A DNA stretch of 30,473 nt, from positions 1-30,473 of the forward strand of contig DATJWY010000123.1 in NCBI GenBank assembly GCA_035500775.1, given 5' to 3'. Below, piece after piece: positions 15,074 through 24,062 of this stretch. The first letter of the stretch is position 1; the number at the start of each line of letters is the position of its first letter. The notes under the pieces are model-generated. The model was not told where the DNA came from and made no database searches. It saw nothing but the letters and a program-made list of their open reading frames with translations. The position numbers and the translations under genes are program-made. This stretch comes from DATJWY01 sp035500775. GTDB lineage: Bacteria > Pseudomonadota > Alphaproteobacteria > Acetobacterales > Acetobacteraceae.

Positions 15074-17767
15074 CTAGCCAAGTCGCCGGAGCGCCGCCTC
15101 CAGCCGGGCAATTTCGGCCTGCATCGTGGCGAGGCGCTCGCGGTTCTCTTCCACGATCTCCGGCGGGGCGCGGCGCACGAAATCTTCGTTGCCGAGCTTG
15201 CGCGCCGTCTTTTCCGCCTCCGCCGCGATGCGGCCCCGCTCGCGATCCAGCCGCGCCCGTTCCTGAGCGATATCGATCACATCGGCCAGCGGCAGAACCA
15301 GCGTCGCCTCGTCCAGCACCGCCTGGGCGGAACCGTGCGGCATCTCGCCCGCGAGCACCGTCACCTCGGAGATGCGCGCAAGCCGCCGGATCGCCTCCGC
15401 CCAGGCTTCCGCCCGTGCCAGGGTCTGCGGCGCGGCGTCGCGCAGCAGCACCGGGGTCAGGGTCGAGGGCGGCACGTTCATCTCCGACCGCACGGTGCGG
15501 ATCTCGCTGATGAAACGGATCACCCAATCGAGTTCCGCCCGCGCCTCGTCCGCCCCGGACACCGCGACCGACTCCGGCCATGGCGCGCCGATCAGGCTGC
15601 ACGGGGCGCCGTAACCGAACTGATCCCACAGCTCCTCGGTGACGAACGGCATCGCCGGATGCAGGAGCCGCAGGATCACGCCGAGCACATAGGCCGCCGT
15701 TCCGCGCAGCTCGCGCGCCGCCTCGCTCTCGTCCTGCGCCAGCACCGGCTTCGCGAATTCCAGGAACCAGTCGCAGAAACCGTTCCAGGTGAAGCGGTAG
15801 CAGGCGGCGGCATAGTCGTTGAAGCGGAAGGCCTCCAGCGCGGCCGTCGCCTCGGCGATGGCGCTGTTGGCCGCGTCCAGCAGCCAGCGGCATAGCGGCG
15901 ACGACACCAGCGCCGGATCGAAGCCCGGTTCCGGCCGGATGCCATTCATCTCGCAGAACCGCGCCGCGTTCCACAGCTTGGTGACGAAGCTGCGATAGCT
16001 CTCGACCCGCGCCGGGCCGAGCTTGACGTCCCGCCCCGGCCCGGTCAGCGCGCAGACGGTGAAGCGCAGCGCGTCGGCACCGTACGTGTCGATCAGCTGC
16101 AGCGGATCGATCACGTTGCCCTTGGTCTTGGACATCTTCTGGCCGCGCTCGTCGCGCACGAGGCCGTGGATGCAGACGGTGCGGAACGGCACGTCGCCCA
16201 TGAAGTGCAGGCCCATCATGAGCATGCGGGCGACCCAGAAGAAGATGATGTCGAAGCCGGTGACGAGCACGTCGCCCGGATAGTAGCGGGCAAGCTCCGG
16301 CGTCTGCTTCGGCCAGCCGAGGGTGGAGAACGGCCAGAGACCCGAGCTGAACCAGGTGTCGAGCACGTCCTCGTCCCGGGTCAGCGCCTCGTCGCGCCCA
16401 TAATGCGCGCGGGCGGCGGCCTTCGCCTCGTCATCGGTGCGCTCGACGAACACCGCGCCATCCGGCCCGTACCAGGCCGGGATGCGATGGCCCCACCAGA
16501 GCTGGCGGCTGATGCACCAGGGCTGGATGTCGCGCATCCAGGCGAAGAACGTGTTCTCCCACTGCTTCGGCACGAACACGGTGCGGCCGGTCTCGACCGC
16601 CTCGATCGCCGGCTTCGCCAGTTCGGCGGCATTGCAGTACCACTGCGTCGTCAGGCGCGGCTCGATCGGCACGCCGGAGCGGTCGCCATGCGGCACCTGA
16701 TGCGTATGCGGCTCCACCGCTTCGAGCAGGCCGAGCAGGTCCATCTCGGCGACGATGGCGGCGCGCGCCGCCTCCCGCCCCTGCCCCGCGAGGCCACGCA
16801 CGAACTCCGGATGGGCGATGCCCTCGACCGCGACGAGATCATCCCCGATCTCGTCGAGCGTGACGCGCGCCTCGTGGTCGAGCACCGACAGCATGGCGAG
16901 GCCATGCCGCTGGCCCACGCCGAAGTCGTTGAAATCATGCGCCGGGGTGATCTTCACCGCGCCGGTGCCCTTCTCCGGGTCGGAGTAGGTGTCGGCGACC
17001 ACGGGGATGCGCCGTCCGGTCAGTGGTAGGATCAGCTCCCGGCCGACGAGGTCGCGGAACCGCTCATCCTCCGGATGCACCGCGACGGCGGTGTCGCCCA
17101 GCATCGTCTCCGGCCGTGTGGTCGCGACCACCACGAAGCGGTCCGGTTCGCCGGCGACGGGATAGCGCAGATGCCAGAGATGGCCGCGCACCTCCCGGCT
17201 CTCCACCTCGAGGTCGGAAACCGCGGACTGGAATTTCGGGTCCCAGTTCACCAGCCGGCGGTCGCGATAGATCAACCCCTGCCGGTAGAGGGTGACGAAC
17301 ACCTCGCGGACGGCCTCGGACAGCCCGTCATCCATGGTGAAGCGTTCACGCGGCCAGTCGAGCGAGGCGCCGAGGCGGCGGAGCTGCCGGGTGATGGTGC
17401 CGCCCGACTCCCCTTTCCACTGCCAGACGCGCTCCAGGAACGCCTCGCGCCCCAGCGCCTGGCGTGACGCACCCTCGGTGCCGAGCAGCCGCTCGACCAC
17501 CATCTGCGTCGCGATGCCGGCATGGTCGGTGCCCGGCTGCCAGAGCGCATCGCGCCCCTGCATCCGCCGCCAGCGGATCAGCGTGTCCTGCAGGGTGAAG
17601 GTGAGCGCGTGCCCCATATGCAGGCTGCCGGTGACATTCGGCGGCGGGATCATGATGGTGAACGGGGGGGCGGCGGACTCCGGATGGGCGGCGAACGCGC
17701 CCGCCCGCTCCCAGCCCTCATAGAGTCGGCGCTCGGCTTCGGCCGGATCGAAGGTCTTGCTCAGCAT
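15074..17767 (-). CDS. valS: Valyl-tRNA synthetase
   Basis: Class I synthetase charging tRNA-Val with post-transfer editing of Thr; 897 aa, normal. The N-terminus PPPNVTGSLHMGHALTFTLQ contains the HIGH-type motif (about residues 50-53). The CP1 editing domain spans about 200-400 (TTRPETMLGDTAVAVHPEDE). The KMSKS motif is GQKMSKTKGNVIDP at about 541. The anticodon-binding domain follows, and the protein ends in the ValRS coiled-coil arm (ERARLDRERGRIAAEAEKTA onward). It is the last gene of pcm-tolC-popZ-valS. The 99 nt between popZ and valS hold nothing recognisable. Confidence 0.97.
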   Translation of the reverse strand: MLSKTFDPAEAERRLYEGWERAGAFAAHPESAAPPFTIMIPPPNVTGSLHMGHALTFTLQDTLIRWRRMQGRDALWQPGTDHAGIATQMVVERLLGTEGASRQALGREAFLERVWQWKGESGGTITRQLRRLGASLDWPRERFTMDDGLSEAVREVFVTLYRQGLIYRDRRLVNWDPKFQSAVSDLEVESREVRGHLWHLRYPVAGEPDRFVVVATTRPETMLGDTAVAVHPEDERFRDLVGRELILPLTGRRIPVVADTYSDPEKGTGAVKITPAHDFNDFGVGQRHGLAMLSVLDHEARVTLDEIGDDLVAVEGIAHPEFVRGLAGQGREAARAAIVAEMDLLGLLEAVEPHTHQVPHGDRSGVPIEPRLTTQWYCNAAELAKPAIEAVETGRTVFVPKQWENTFFAWMRDIQPWCISRQLWWGHRIPAWYGPDGAVFVERTDDEAKAAARAHYGRDEALTRDEDVLDTWFSSGLWPFSTLGWPKQTPELARYYPGDVLVTGFDIIFFWVARMLMMGLHFMGDVPFRTVCIHGLVRDERGQKMSKTKGNVIDPLQLIDTYGADALRFTVCALTGPGRDVKLGPARVESYRSFVTKLWNAARFCEMNGIRPEPGFDPALVSSPLCRWLLDAANSAIAEATAALEAFRFNDYAAACYRFTWNGFCDWFLEFAKPVLAQDESEAARELRGTAAYVLGVILRLLHPAMPFVTEELWDQFGYGAPCSLIGAPWPESVAVSGADEARAELDWVIRFISEIRTVRSEMNVPPSTLTPVLLRDAAPQTLARAEAWAEAIRRLARISEVTVLAGEMPHGSAQAVLDEATLVLPLADVIDIAQERARLDRERGRIAAEAEKTARKLGNEDFVRRAPPEIVEENRERLATMQAEIARLEAALRRLG

Positions 17768-17866
17768 GGACGGGCTTCTAAAGCAGATTGTCGGGAACGA
17801 TAAGCGGCTGCCGCCTGCGGCGCGCCGGGCTGCGCGGTCAGGCGCTGCCCATGGGGGGGAAATGCC

Positions 17867-18364
17867 CTAGCTGCCCTGGCTGCCCGGAGCGGGCGTCTTG
17901 TCCTGTCCGAACCGCCGCGCCATTTCCGTCTGCACGACGCGTTCGATCAAGGGCGGCAGGTTGGCATTGAGCCAAGCCTGCAATAACGGCCGGATCTCCG
18001 CCCGCACCAGATCCTCAAGCGTCGGGCCGCCACGATAGATCTCGGCCTGCGGGCCGGGCGCCGCCTTGCCTCCGGACAGCGTTGCCGGCATCGCGACCGG
18101 AGCCACCGGTGGCGTTTCCCCCTGAGCCGCCGCGACCGGCACGGCTTCGGATGCCGGTCCGGCGCCCTCCGCCCCGGGCGCCGGGCCGAGATCGAGCATT
18201 TCGGCGCCGAGCAGCAGCACATCCTCGGCCGGCGGGATCTCGGCGGGATCCGCTGGCCCGGACTTGCCCGCCTCATCCTCCATCAGGATACGGCGGATGG
18301 TATCGAGAATATCATCCATCGCCCGATCGGGATCAGGCGGGGTCTCCTTGTCAGCGCCGCTCAT
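17867..18364 (-). CDS. popZ: PopZ-like polar organising protein (DUF2497)
   Basis: 165 aa. It has the three-part PopZ plan: a short N-terminal helix (MDDILDTIRRILMEDE, about residues 16-31) for partner recruitment, a Pro/Ala/Glu-rich disordered middle (about 35-105), and a C-terminal helical oligomerisation region (TLEDLVRAEIRPLLQAWLN, then LPPLIERVVQTEMARRFG). In Caulobacter PopZ forms a polar matrix that anchors ParB/parS and cell-cycle regulators. The neighbours (tolC upstream, valS downstream) match the usual alphaproteobacterial location. I used ATG 18364, which sits 4 nt after the tolC stop; the open frame upstream lies inside tolC. A polar function here is inferred from the family. Confidence 0.85.
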   Translation of the reverse strand: MSGADKETPPDPDRAMDDILDTIRRILMEDEAGKSGPADPAEIPPAEDVLLLGAEMLDLGPAPGAEGAGPASEAVPVAAAQGETPPVAPVAMPATLSGGKAAPGPQAEIYRGGPTLEDLVRAEIRPLLQAWLNANLPPLIERVVQTEMARRFGQDKTPAPGSQGS

Positions 18365-18368
18365 GGGA

Positions 18369-19793
18369 TCAACGCCCCGGCTGGTTGGTGGCCCGGTCGC
18401 CCGTTCCCCAGAGCCGGTCGCGCACGGCGTTGTAATAGGCCGTCTCGTCATAGAGCGGCACGTTCAGGCTGAGGTCGCGCGCGGTCAGGCGGCCGACCGC
18501 CCCGGCCACGTTGTAGGAGGCGTTGACCACGCTCGCCAGGTTCTGCACCAGGGTGACGCGCGAGTTCAGCAGCGCCTGCTGGGCATTCAGCACGTCGAGC
18601 GTGGTGCGGCTGCCGACGATCGCCTCGCGCTGCACACCATCGAGGGCGATCTGGTTGGAGCGGATCTGCGCCCGGGTGCTGTCAACCGTCGCCCGCGCCG
18701 CGATCAGTGTCTCCCAGGCCTCAACGGCCTGCTGCCGCGCCTGCCGGCGCGCATCGTCCACCGCTTTCTGGGTCTTTTGCTCACTCTGCCGGGCCTGCCG
18801 GACGGCCGCGTATTCCGAGCCGCCCTGATAGATCGGCACAGACAGGTTGATCGTCGCCTGCGCACCGATGTTCCGGTAATGCGCATAGCTCTCATTATCG
18901 TTCCGGAATGCCGTCCCCTCCAGGCTGACTTGCGGCATCAGGGCGGAAAAGGCGACATCCACCGCGTCCTTGGCCGCGGCGTCGCTGAACAAGGCGGCGA
19001 TCACGTTCGGGTTGTTGGCGATCGCGGTTTCGACCGCCTCGTGCTCGGTCGCGACCGGCAAGCGCAGCGGTTGCGGCTCCACCAGGTCATCCGGCGGCAT
19101 CATGCCGACCTCGCGGGCGTAGGTGGCGCGCGCCGTCTGCAAATTGCCTTCCGCCGTCTCACGCTGCGCCCGCGCGCCGGCAAGCGCCGCCTCGGCCTGG
19201 GCGACGTCGGTGCGGGTGATCTCGCCCACCCGGAACCGGTCATTGGTGGCCTGCAACTGCCGGGCCAGCACCTGCTCGTTGCTGATGTTCAGCAGCAGCA
19301 GGTTCTTGTTTTCGATCACGCCGACATAAGCGTTGATCGTGTCGGAGAATACCTGCTCCTCGGTCGCGATCAGCTTGGCGCGCTCGGAGAGGACGGAGTT
19401 CACCGCCTGGTGGGTGGACGACGTCGTGTGGCCACCGCGATAGAGCGGCTGGCTGAGGGTGGCCGCCGCGGAAAATAGAACCCGGTTGGTGCGGGTAACG
19501 ACCGTGGTGTTTTGGCCGCCAAAACTCTGCGTAGATAGCTTGTTGTCGCCATCGCCGTAACCGGCCGACGTCGTGACCGACACCTGCGGACGCCAGCCGG
19601 CGAGAGCGGTCGGCACCCCCTCGTCCACCGAGCGCAGATTCGCGCGCTCCTGCAGCAGCACTGGATTATTGGCGTAAGCCGCCGCCAGGGCCTGCTGCAG
19701 AGTGCGCGGCACCAACGCCACCGGCTCTGACTGGGCAAGCGCGGGCCCGGATACGAAAGCCATGGCCAAACCGACGGAAACGCGCACGCCCAT
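18369..19793 (-). CDS. tolC: TolC family type I secretion outer-membrane protein
   Basis: Outer-membrane channel-tunnel that pairs with inner-membrane transporters for efflux and type I secretion. From ATG 19793 it is 474 aa with a signal peptide cleaved after GPALA (ALA-QS). The two internally homologous OEP halves are visible: TLQQALAAAYANNPVLLQER early and AVETAIANNPNVIAALFSD in the middle, each followed by long coiled helices and a beta strand pair; PLYRGG and PIYQGGSEY mark the equivalent strand turns. The frame is also open from a GTG 21 nt upstream, but the AGGAG lies between the two, 7 nt from ATG 19793, which decides the start. The substrate pump is not encoded here. Confidence 0.95.
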   Translation of the reverse strand: MGVRVSVGLAMAFVSGPALAQSEPVALVPRTLQQALAAAYANNPVLLQERANLRSVDEGVPTALAGWRPQVSVTTSAGYGDGDNKLSTQSFGGQNTTVVTRTNRVLFSAAATLSQPLYRGGHTTSSTHQAVNSVLSERAKLIATEEQVFSDTINAYVGVIENKNLLLLNISNEQVLARQLQATNDRFRVGEITRTDVAQAEAALAGARAQRETAEGNLQTARATYAREVGMMPPDDLVEPQPLRLPVATEHEAVETAIANNPNVIAALFSDAAAKDAVDVAFSALMPQVSLEGTAFRNDNESYAHYRNIGAQATINLSVPIYQGGSEYAAVRQARQSEQKTQKAVDDARRQARQQAVEAWETLIAARATVDSTRAQIRSNQIALDGVQREAIVGSRTTLDVLNAQQALLNSRVTLVQNLASVVNASYNVAGAVGRLTARDLSLNVPLYDETAYYNAVRDRLWGTGDRATNQPGR

Positions 19794-19975
19794 GGTCAGA
19801 CTCCTGCAAGTCACTGACGCCCCCGGCTCTTCGACACCGCCATCCCTGGCTGGCCCCGGCGACCGGCCGGATCACGGCCGGGGTTCACGGGGCCTTATTG
19901 CCATAAGGCAAGCATCAGCGCCACGTGCGCTCAAATCGTTGAGCGGCCGGTCTTCACTCGGAACCGGTCTTCGCT

Positions 19976-20644
19976 TCAGAAGATGAAGGCTGGCGCCGGC
20001 ACGAAGGAAGGCAGCACGGGAATCATCGCGTCGAATTCCGCCTGCGCCCGCAGGGCCGTGCCGGAATGCTCGGCGAGCACCGCATGACCAGGGGTGCCGG
20101 GCCGCTCGATCACCGTCACCAGCCGCCCGCCCTCGCGGGCAACCTGGGCCGCGATCGACTCCGGAATCGCCGGCACCGCACCCTCGATCACCACGAGATC
20201 GTAAGGCGCGAACATGGCACGGCCCGCGCTCAGCGGACCGGAAACAAAGCTGACGGTGGGCGCGAACTCGGCGCAGGCCTGCCGGCCGATGGCGACGAGG
20301 CGGTCATCCTCCTCCAGGGCCGTCACCTTCGCGCCGCAGGCGGCGAGGATGGCCGCGCCGTACCCCGTGCCGGCGCCGACGACGAGAACATTCTCGCCCG
20401 CACGCGGACGGGCGAGCTGGAGCAGCCGGCCGATGATCATCGGCTTGATCAGGAAGCGGCCGCCGCCAAGCGGCAGGTCCTCGTCGATATAGGCGAATGG
20501 CACCTGCTCGGGCGGCACGAAGCGCTCCCGCGGCAGGGTGCGCATCGCATGCAGGATGCGCGAATCGTTGACCCGGTTGGGTCGGACTTGGCCATCCACC
20601 ATGAGTGCGCGGGCCAGTTCAAAATCCGGTGCAGGCTGGGCCAT
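19976..20644 (-). CDS. pcm: Protein-L-isoaspartate O-methyltransferase family protein
   Basis: SAM-dependent methyltransferase of the PCMT family, 222 aa. In the classical enzyme it methylates isoaspartyl residues to repair aged proteins. The N-terminal helix ARALMVDGQVRPNRVNDSRI and RERFVPPEQVPFAYIDEDLP are family hallmarks. SAM motif I is NVLVVGAGTGYGAAILAA (85-102) and the acidic residue after it lies in VTALEEDD. The motif differs from the classical EIGTGSGYQTA. The alphaproteobacterial branch sitting beside tolC often diverges in this way, so the exact substrate is less certain than the fold. It is followed by tolC after 182 nt. Confidence 0.87.
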   Translation of the reverse strand: MAQPAPDFELARALMVDGQVRPNRVNDSRILHAMRTLPRERFVPPEQVPFAYIDEDLPLGGGRFLIKPMIIGRLLQLARPRAGENVLVVGAGTGYGAAILAACGAKVTALEEDDRLVAIGRQACAEFAPTVSFVSGPLSAGRAMFAPYDLVVIEGAVPAIPESIAAQVAREGGRLVTVIERPGTPGHAVLAEHSGTALRAQAEFDAMIPVLPSFVPAPAFIF

Positions 20645-20968
20645 GGCGGGCTCGTCTCCGTTGCGCGGCAGATTTATAGAACCAGAGACAGATGGTGCAA
20701 GGCGGCAACGGGACTGAGCGCCTTGTGCCTCACGCTATGCCGGATCCGCATTTCCGGCGGCCACCCGATCCTAAAAATGATTTATTCCAAGGCCTTACGA
20801 GTGACGAAGGGATTCCCGCGGGGGCGCTTGCCCATCACGCGTCGCGCCGGCGTCCCGGTTTCGTCAGAGGCGCTATCCTGGAACGGAAAGGCAGAGTGCG
20901 GTTTGCTGCCCCCGGGCGCTTGACCTCGAGGTGGTCTCCGGTCGATATACGCCACACATCCCTGGACC
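20645..20968. other. Intergenic stretch between pcm and tRNA-Cys
   Basis: 324 nt without a supportable gene. It should hold the divergent promoters for pcm (minus) and tRNA-Cys (plus). No repeat-family member or strong hairpin is seen, in contrast to most other long gaps in this window. Confidence 0.5.
20920..20950 (+). promoter_or_regulatory. Possible tRNA-Cys promoter
   Basis: TTGACC at 20920-20925 resembles a -35 box and GATATAC at 20944-20950 a -10 box, at 18-20 nt spacing depending on register; the tRNA begins about 20 nt further on. The spacing is slightly long, so this is tentative. Confidence 0.35.
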
Positions 20969-21042
20969 GGTCCGGTGGCAGAGTGGTGATGCAGCGGACT
21001 GCAAATCCGCGTATGCCGGTTCGATTCCGGCCCGGACCTCCA
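20969..21042 (+). tRNA. tRNA-Cys (GCA)
   Basis: 74 nt with encoded CCA. Acceptor GGTCCGG (20969-20975) pairs with CCGGACC (21032-21038); the discriminator base is T, as expected for tRNA-Cys. Anticodon GCA is at 21001-21003 in the loop of GCGGACTGCAAATCCGC, and the T arm is GCCGGTTCGATTCCGGC. A 7-bp inverted repeat follows at 21074-21104. Confidence 0.97.
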
Positions 21043-21073
21043 GGGTTTTCCGACACCTCCCCTTCTCCAGACA

Positions 21074-21104
21074 CACCCTGAGACGCGCGATGCGGGCCAG
21101 GGTG
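21074..21104 (+). terminator. Weak hairpin after tRNA-Cys
   Basis: CACCCTG (21074-21080) can pair with CAGGGTG (21098-21104) around a 17-nt loop. There is no T-run, so it is only a possible 3'-end or termination structure for the tRNA transcript. Confidence 0.25.
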
Positions 21105-21130
21105 ACCGTCGATTCGGATGGAAGCCTCTG

Positions 21131-21324
21131 ATACCAACCGTCTTAAAGGTTGACCCATCGCTTTGCAGGGGCTCTGCCCCTGCACCCTGCTGGGGGCAGC
21201 GCCCCCAGACCCACACAAGTTTTGAGAAATCAAACGGATGGTGGTCTGTGGCCTCAAGGCCCCAGCGGGATCCAGGGGCGGGGCCCCTGGCCGTCTATGT
21301 GTCACTCTTTAGGCGGGTTGGTAT
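21131..21324. mobile_element. MITE-like element with terminal inverted repeats (copy E)
   Basis: 194 bp starting ATACCAACCGTCTTAAAG and ending in the inverse of ATACCAACCCGCCTAAAG; the first 24 nt of each end agree at 19 positions. Inside is the shared GC-rich core (GGGGCTCTGCCCC, CTGGGGGCAGCGCCCCCAG, TGGCCTCAAGGCCCCAG, CCAGGGGCGGGGCCCCTGG). It encodes nothing. No convincing target duplication is seen. It sits between tRNA-Cys and the 3' end of the hybrid kinase, which converge on it. The remaining bases to 21396 contain no gene. Confidence 0.7.
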
Positions 21325-21396
21325 GAACCGATAAAGGGGCGCGCAAAAGCAAAGAGCCCGCGCACTCATCAGGGCCGCCCTCGCCCCAATCACGGT

Positions 21397-23709
21397 CTAG
21401 GCGTCGGCTGATCCCGCGACCTGCCTGTCCGCTCCGTCCCTGGCCAGCTTCATCACCTGCTCTATGCGCCGCAGCAATTCCGGCGCCCGGAACGGCTTGC
21501 GCAAGACCCGGAGCGGCTCGATGCCATCGAGTTCCCCGCCGCTGCCGAACTCCGCGTAGCCGGTCACCAGCAAGACCTCGAGAAGCGGTTGCATCGTCCG
21601 CGCCTCCCGGATCAACTCGATTCCGGTCATCCCCGGCATCGCATAATCGGCGATCAGCAGGCCGATACGCTCCCCCTCCCGTGCCAGGATCGCCAGCGCG
21701 GACGGTCCGTCCGGCGCCGTCAGCACCTCGTAGCCCGCCTCGACCAGCAATTCGCAGGCCACTTCCCGCACGTCCGATTCGTCATCCACCAGCAGGATGC
21801 GGAGCGGCGCTGCGCCAGCCCCGGAAGCCGCGCCGGCGGATGTCGGCGGGAACAGGAGCGCATGCGCCCGCGGCAATATCAACGTCACCGCCGTGCCCTC
21901 GCCCTGGCGGCTGACCAGGCGGAGATCGCCGCCCGACTGCTGGGCCAGGCCATGCACCTGCGAGAGGCCGAGTCCGGCTCCCTTGCCTGGCCCCTTGGTG
22001 GTGAAGAACGGCTCGAACGCGCGGGCGACCACCTCCGGCGTCATGCCGACGCCGGAATCCTCCACCGTCACGCTCGCATAGTCACCGGCCGGGGCGGGCC
22101 CGGCGCTGCCGCCGCCATCCACGGTGACGTTGGCGGTGATGAAGCGCAGCACGCCGCCATTCGGCATGGCATCGCGCGCGTTCAGCGCGAGGTTCAGAAT
22201 CGCGGCCTCAAGCTGGTTCGGGTCCACCATCGCCGGCCATAATTCCGGGTCGAGCCGATTCTCGATGCGAATCGGCGGACCGAGCGTGCTGGCGAGCAGA
22301 CTGGTCATGCCGGTGATGAGGGTATTGAGATCACTCGGCACCGGCAGCAGGCGCTGCTTGCGGGAAAACGCCACGAGCTGCGCGGTCAGCTGCTTGCCAC
22401 GGCGCACCGCCTGCATGGCGCCATCGATCAGGCGCCGCTCCCGTTCCCCACCCCTTTGCCGGCTCAACAATTCGAGGCTGCTGAGCACCGTCGTCAGCAG
22501 GTTGTTGAATTCATGCGCCATGCCGCCGGCAAGCTGGCCGACCGCCTGCAGCTTCTGCGCCTGACGCAGACACGCTTCCGTCCGCTCGCGCTCGCTGACC
22601 TCCACTTGCAGCCGGTTATTGCTCTGCAGGAGCGCCATCGTCCGCTCCTCCACCCGCGCCTCCAGGGTGACGTTGAGCCGCTCCAGCTCGGCATGCTGCC
22701 GGCTCAACGAATTCGCCATCTGGTTGAAAGTGGCGGCGAGGCGGCCGAATTCCGTTCCCGGCCCCTCGGTCAGCACCGCCCGGCGGGAGAGATTGCCCTT
22801 GCCCCAATCGCGCGCGACGGCGAGCAGCTCCTCGCTCGGCCGGTGGATGTAGCGCCGTCCGAGCAGGAGGGCGAGCAACAGGGCGATTCCCTCGCCAATG
22901 CCGGTCGCGACATAGCCCCGGCTGGTCACGTCCTGCGTGCGGGCGCTGATCGCCTCGGCCGGGGACGCCAGCGTCAGGATCAGCTGGTCCTGCCCGAACG
23001 TGATCGGCAAGGCGGCGACGACGTGGCGCGTTCCGTCCGGCTCCGTCACGATGCGCGCCCCGGCGGCGTCCTGCCCTTCCGGCGGCAGCACCGCGCCGGC
23101 CTTGTCCGCGTCAGGCGAACGCGCGAGCACCACGCCATTGCGATCAGTGAGCGTCACCGCATAGGACGAATCGCCGCCGGCAAGCAGGTGCGAACCGATC
23201 CAGTCGAGGCTGAGGGCGGTGATCAGCACGCCGTCCACGCCACCCTGGGCGTCGCGCATCGGAATGCCGAGGGACAGAAAGCGCCCCTCTCCGTCCCGTC
23301 CCGTCCCGTATCCGTCGAGCACCGGCCCGGCCCGGCCGAGCACCGCCCGCGCGGTACGCTGCACCGGCTCGGCCGACGACGATACCACGCCGTTGGTGGC
23401 GAGGCAGGTGACCCGCAGGTCGGAAGCGACGGCCGCGACATAGGCGACGCCCGGCGCGATATCGGGCAGCTGACGCCGCATCGCCGCCAGCACGCCGGGG
23501 CAACCCGGCAATCCACCGCGGGCGGAAACGGTTTCGTTCAGCAGCGCGCTCAGTTGCCGCGTCTGCTCGAGCGCGCCGCGCAGCTCGCTCCCGAGCACCC
23601 GCGCGGCGAGCATCGTTTCCGCCTGGGCACAGTGCTCGCGTTCCAGCGTCAGCTCATGCCGCAGCAAGGCCAGCAGGCTGAAGGCCGGAACCGCGGCCAC
23701 CAGAACCAC
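21397..23709 (-). CDS. Hybrid histidine kinase (periplasmic sensor, HAMP-like, HisKA, HATPase, receiver)
   Basis: 770 aa from GTG 23709. A membrane helix at the N-terminus, a periplasmic region (about 20-262) with Cache-like features (LTDRNGVVLARSPD, LSLGIPMRDAQGGVDGVLI), and a second helix (about 266-284) lead into a HAMP-like segment ending near MANSLSRQ. Then HisKA with H399 (GGMAHEFNN), HATPase (LALNARDA, EDSGVGM, KGAGLGLSQVHG), and a receiver with D642-D643, phospho-acceptor D688 (IADYAMPG), T716 and K738. It is an apparent orphan. The likely real start is further upstream: the preceding residues SLRVRLAAVVLVAAVP look like part of the first membrane helix, and a GGAGG at 23764-23768 sits 6 nt before an ATT at 23757. 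Confidence 0.93.
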   Translation of the reverse strand: MVLVAAVPAFSLLALLRHELTLEREHCAQAETMLAARVLGSELRGALEQTRQLSALLNETVSARGGLPGCPGVLAAMRRQLPDIAPGVAYVAAVASDLRVTCLATNGVVSSSAEPVQRTARAVLGRAGPVLDGYGTGRDGEGRFLSLGIPMRDAQGGVDGVLITALSLDWIGSHLLAGGDSSYAVTLTDRNGVVLARSPDADKAGAVLPPEGQDAAGARIVTEPDGTRHVVAALPITFGQDQLILTLASPAEAISARTQDVTSRGYVATGIGEGIALLLALLLGRRYIHRPSEELLAVARDWGKGNLSRRAVLTEGPGTEFGRLAATFNQMANSLSRQHAELERLNVTLEARVEERTMALLQSNNRLQVEVSERERTEACLRQAQKLQAVGQLAGGMAHEFNNLLTTVLSSLELLSRQRGGERERRLIDGAMQAVRRGKQLTAQLVAFSRKQRLLPVPSDLNTLITGMTSLLASTLGPPIRIENRLDPELWPAMVDPNQLEAAILNLALNARDAMPNGGVLRFITANVTVDGGGSAGPAPAGDYASVTVEDSGVGMTPEVVARAFEPFFTTKGPGKGAGLGLSQVHGLAQQSGGDLRLVSRQGEGTAVTLILPRAHALLFPPTSAGAASGAGAAPLRILLVDDESDVREVACELLVEAGYEVLTAPDGPSALAILAREGERIGLLIADYAMPGMTGIELIREARTMQPLLEVLLVTGYAEFGSGGELDGIEPLRVLRKPFRAPELLRRIEQVMKLARDGADRQVAGSADA

Positions 23710-23832
23710 GGCGGCCAGCCGTACCCGTAAACTGGTGCGCGAGATTACATCAAAAATAGTCAGCCTCCGGCCGGCTCGCGCCCGGTGTCACGGGATCTGC
23801 CCGCAGTTGAAAAATCCAAATCAGTTTTCAGT

Positions 23833-23880
23833 CTTTTAACTGCACAACCCCTTGAGCTTTTAACTGCACAACCCCTTGAG
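23833..23880. repeat. Perfect 24-nt tandem repeat, two copies
   Basis: Positions 23833-23856 and 23857-23880 are identical, head to tail (beginning CTTTTAACTGCACAACCCC and ending TTGAG). They lie 76-124 nt upstream of the probable translation start of the hybrid kinase, in a gap of about 350 nt with no gene. A tandem operator or a recent slippage duplication are both possible. Confidence 0.9.
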
Positions 23881-24021
23881 GTGAACCCTTCCAGCGGGGG
23901 TGATGCCCGGTCACGTTCTGGTGAACTGGCCACTGTATCACAAAACCGCGCTATCACGTAGTTATTACTTGCGCCGCTCGTCTGCTTGCTGTTTTGCCCC
24001 GCGGAGGCTTCCTCCCGCGAG

Positions 24022-24051
24022 TTGCAATCGCTTCGAAGGCGGGATTATACG
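24022..24051 (+). promoter_or_regulatory. Possible tRNA-Leu promoter
   Basis: TTGCAA (24022-24027) and TATACG (24046-24051) are 18 nt apart and end 11 nt before the tRNA. The -10 hexamer is the same as one possible register upstream of tRNA-Cys. Confidence 0.45.
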
Positions 24052-24062
24052 TGTAAGGCCAA

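Noticed and set aside
14747..15895. Plus-strand open frame of 382 codons starting in the repeat region
   Set aside because: It crosses the palindromic repeat and is then antisense to valS; the translation shows no family features.
21131..21324. Target-site duplication around copy E
   Set aside because: Flanking bases (TGAT or TCTG on the left, ATGA or GAAC on the right) do not match in any register of the terminal repeats; at most a 2-bp AT could be argued.
20969..21324. Integrative element using tRNA-Cys as attachment site
   Set aside because: No integrase, no second copy of the tRNA 3' end, and the repeat begins about 90 nt downstream.
23833..23880. Tandem 24-mers as replication-origin iterons
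   Set aside because: Only two copies, with no rep, parAB or dnaA-type gene nearby.
23760..23957. Minus-strand 65-codon frame across the tandem repeat
   Set aside because: No ribosome-binding site or homology is visible; the repeated SRGCAVK residues simply reflect the DNA duplication.
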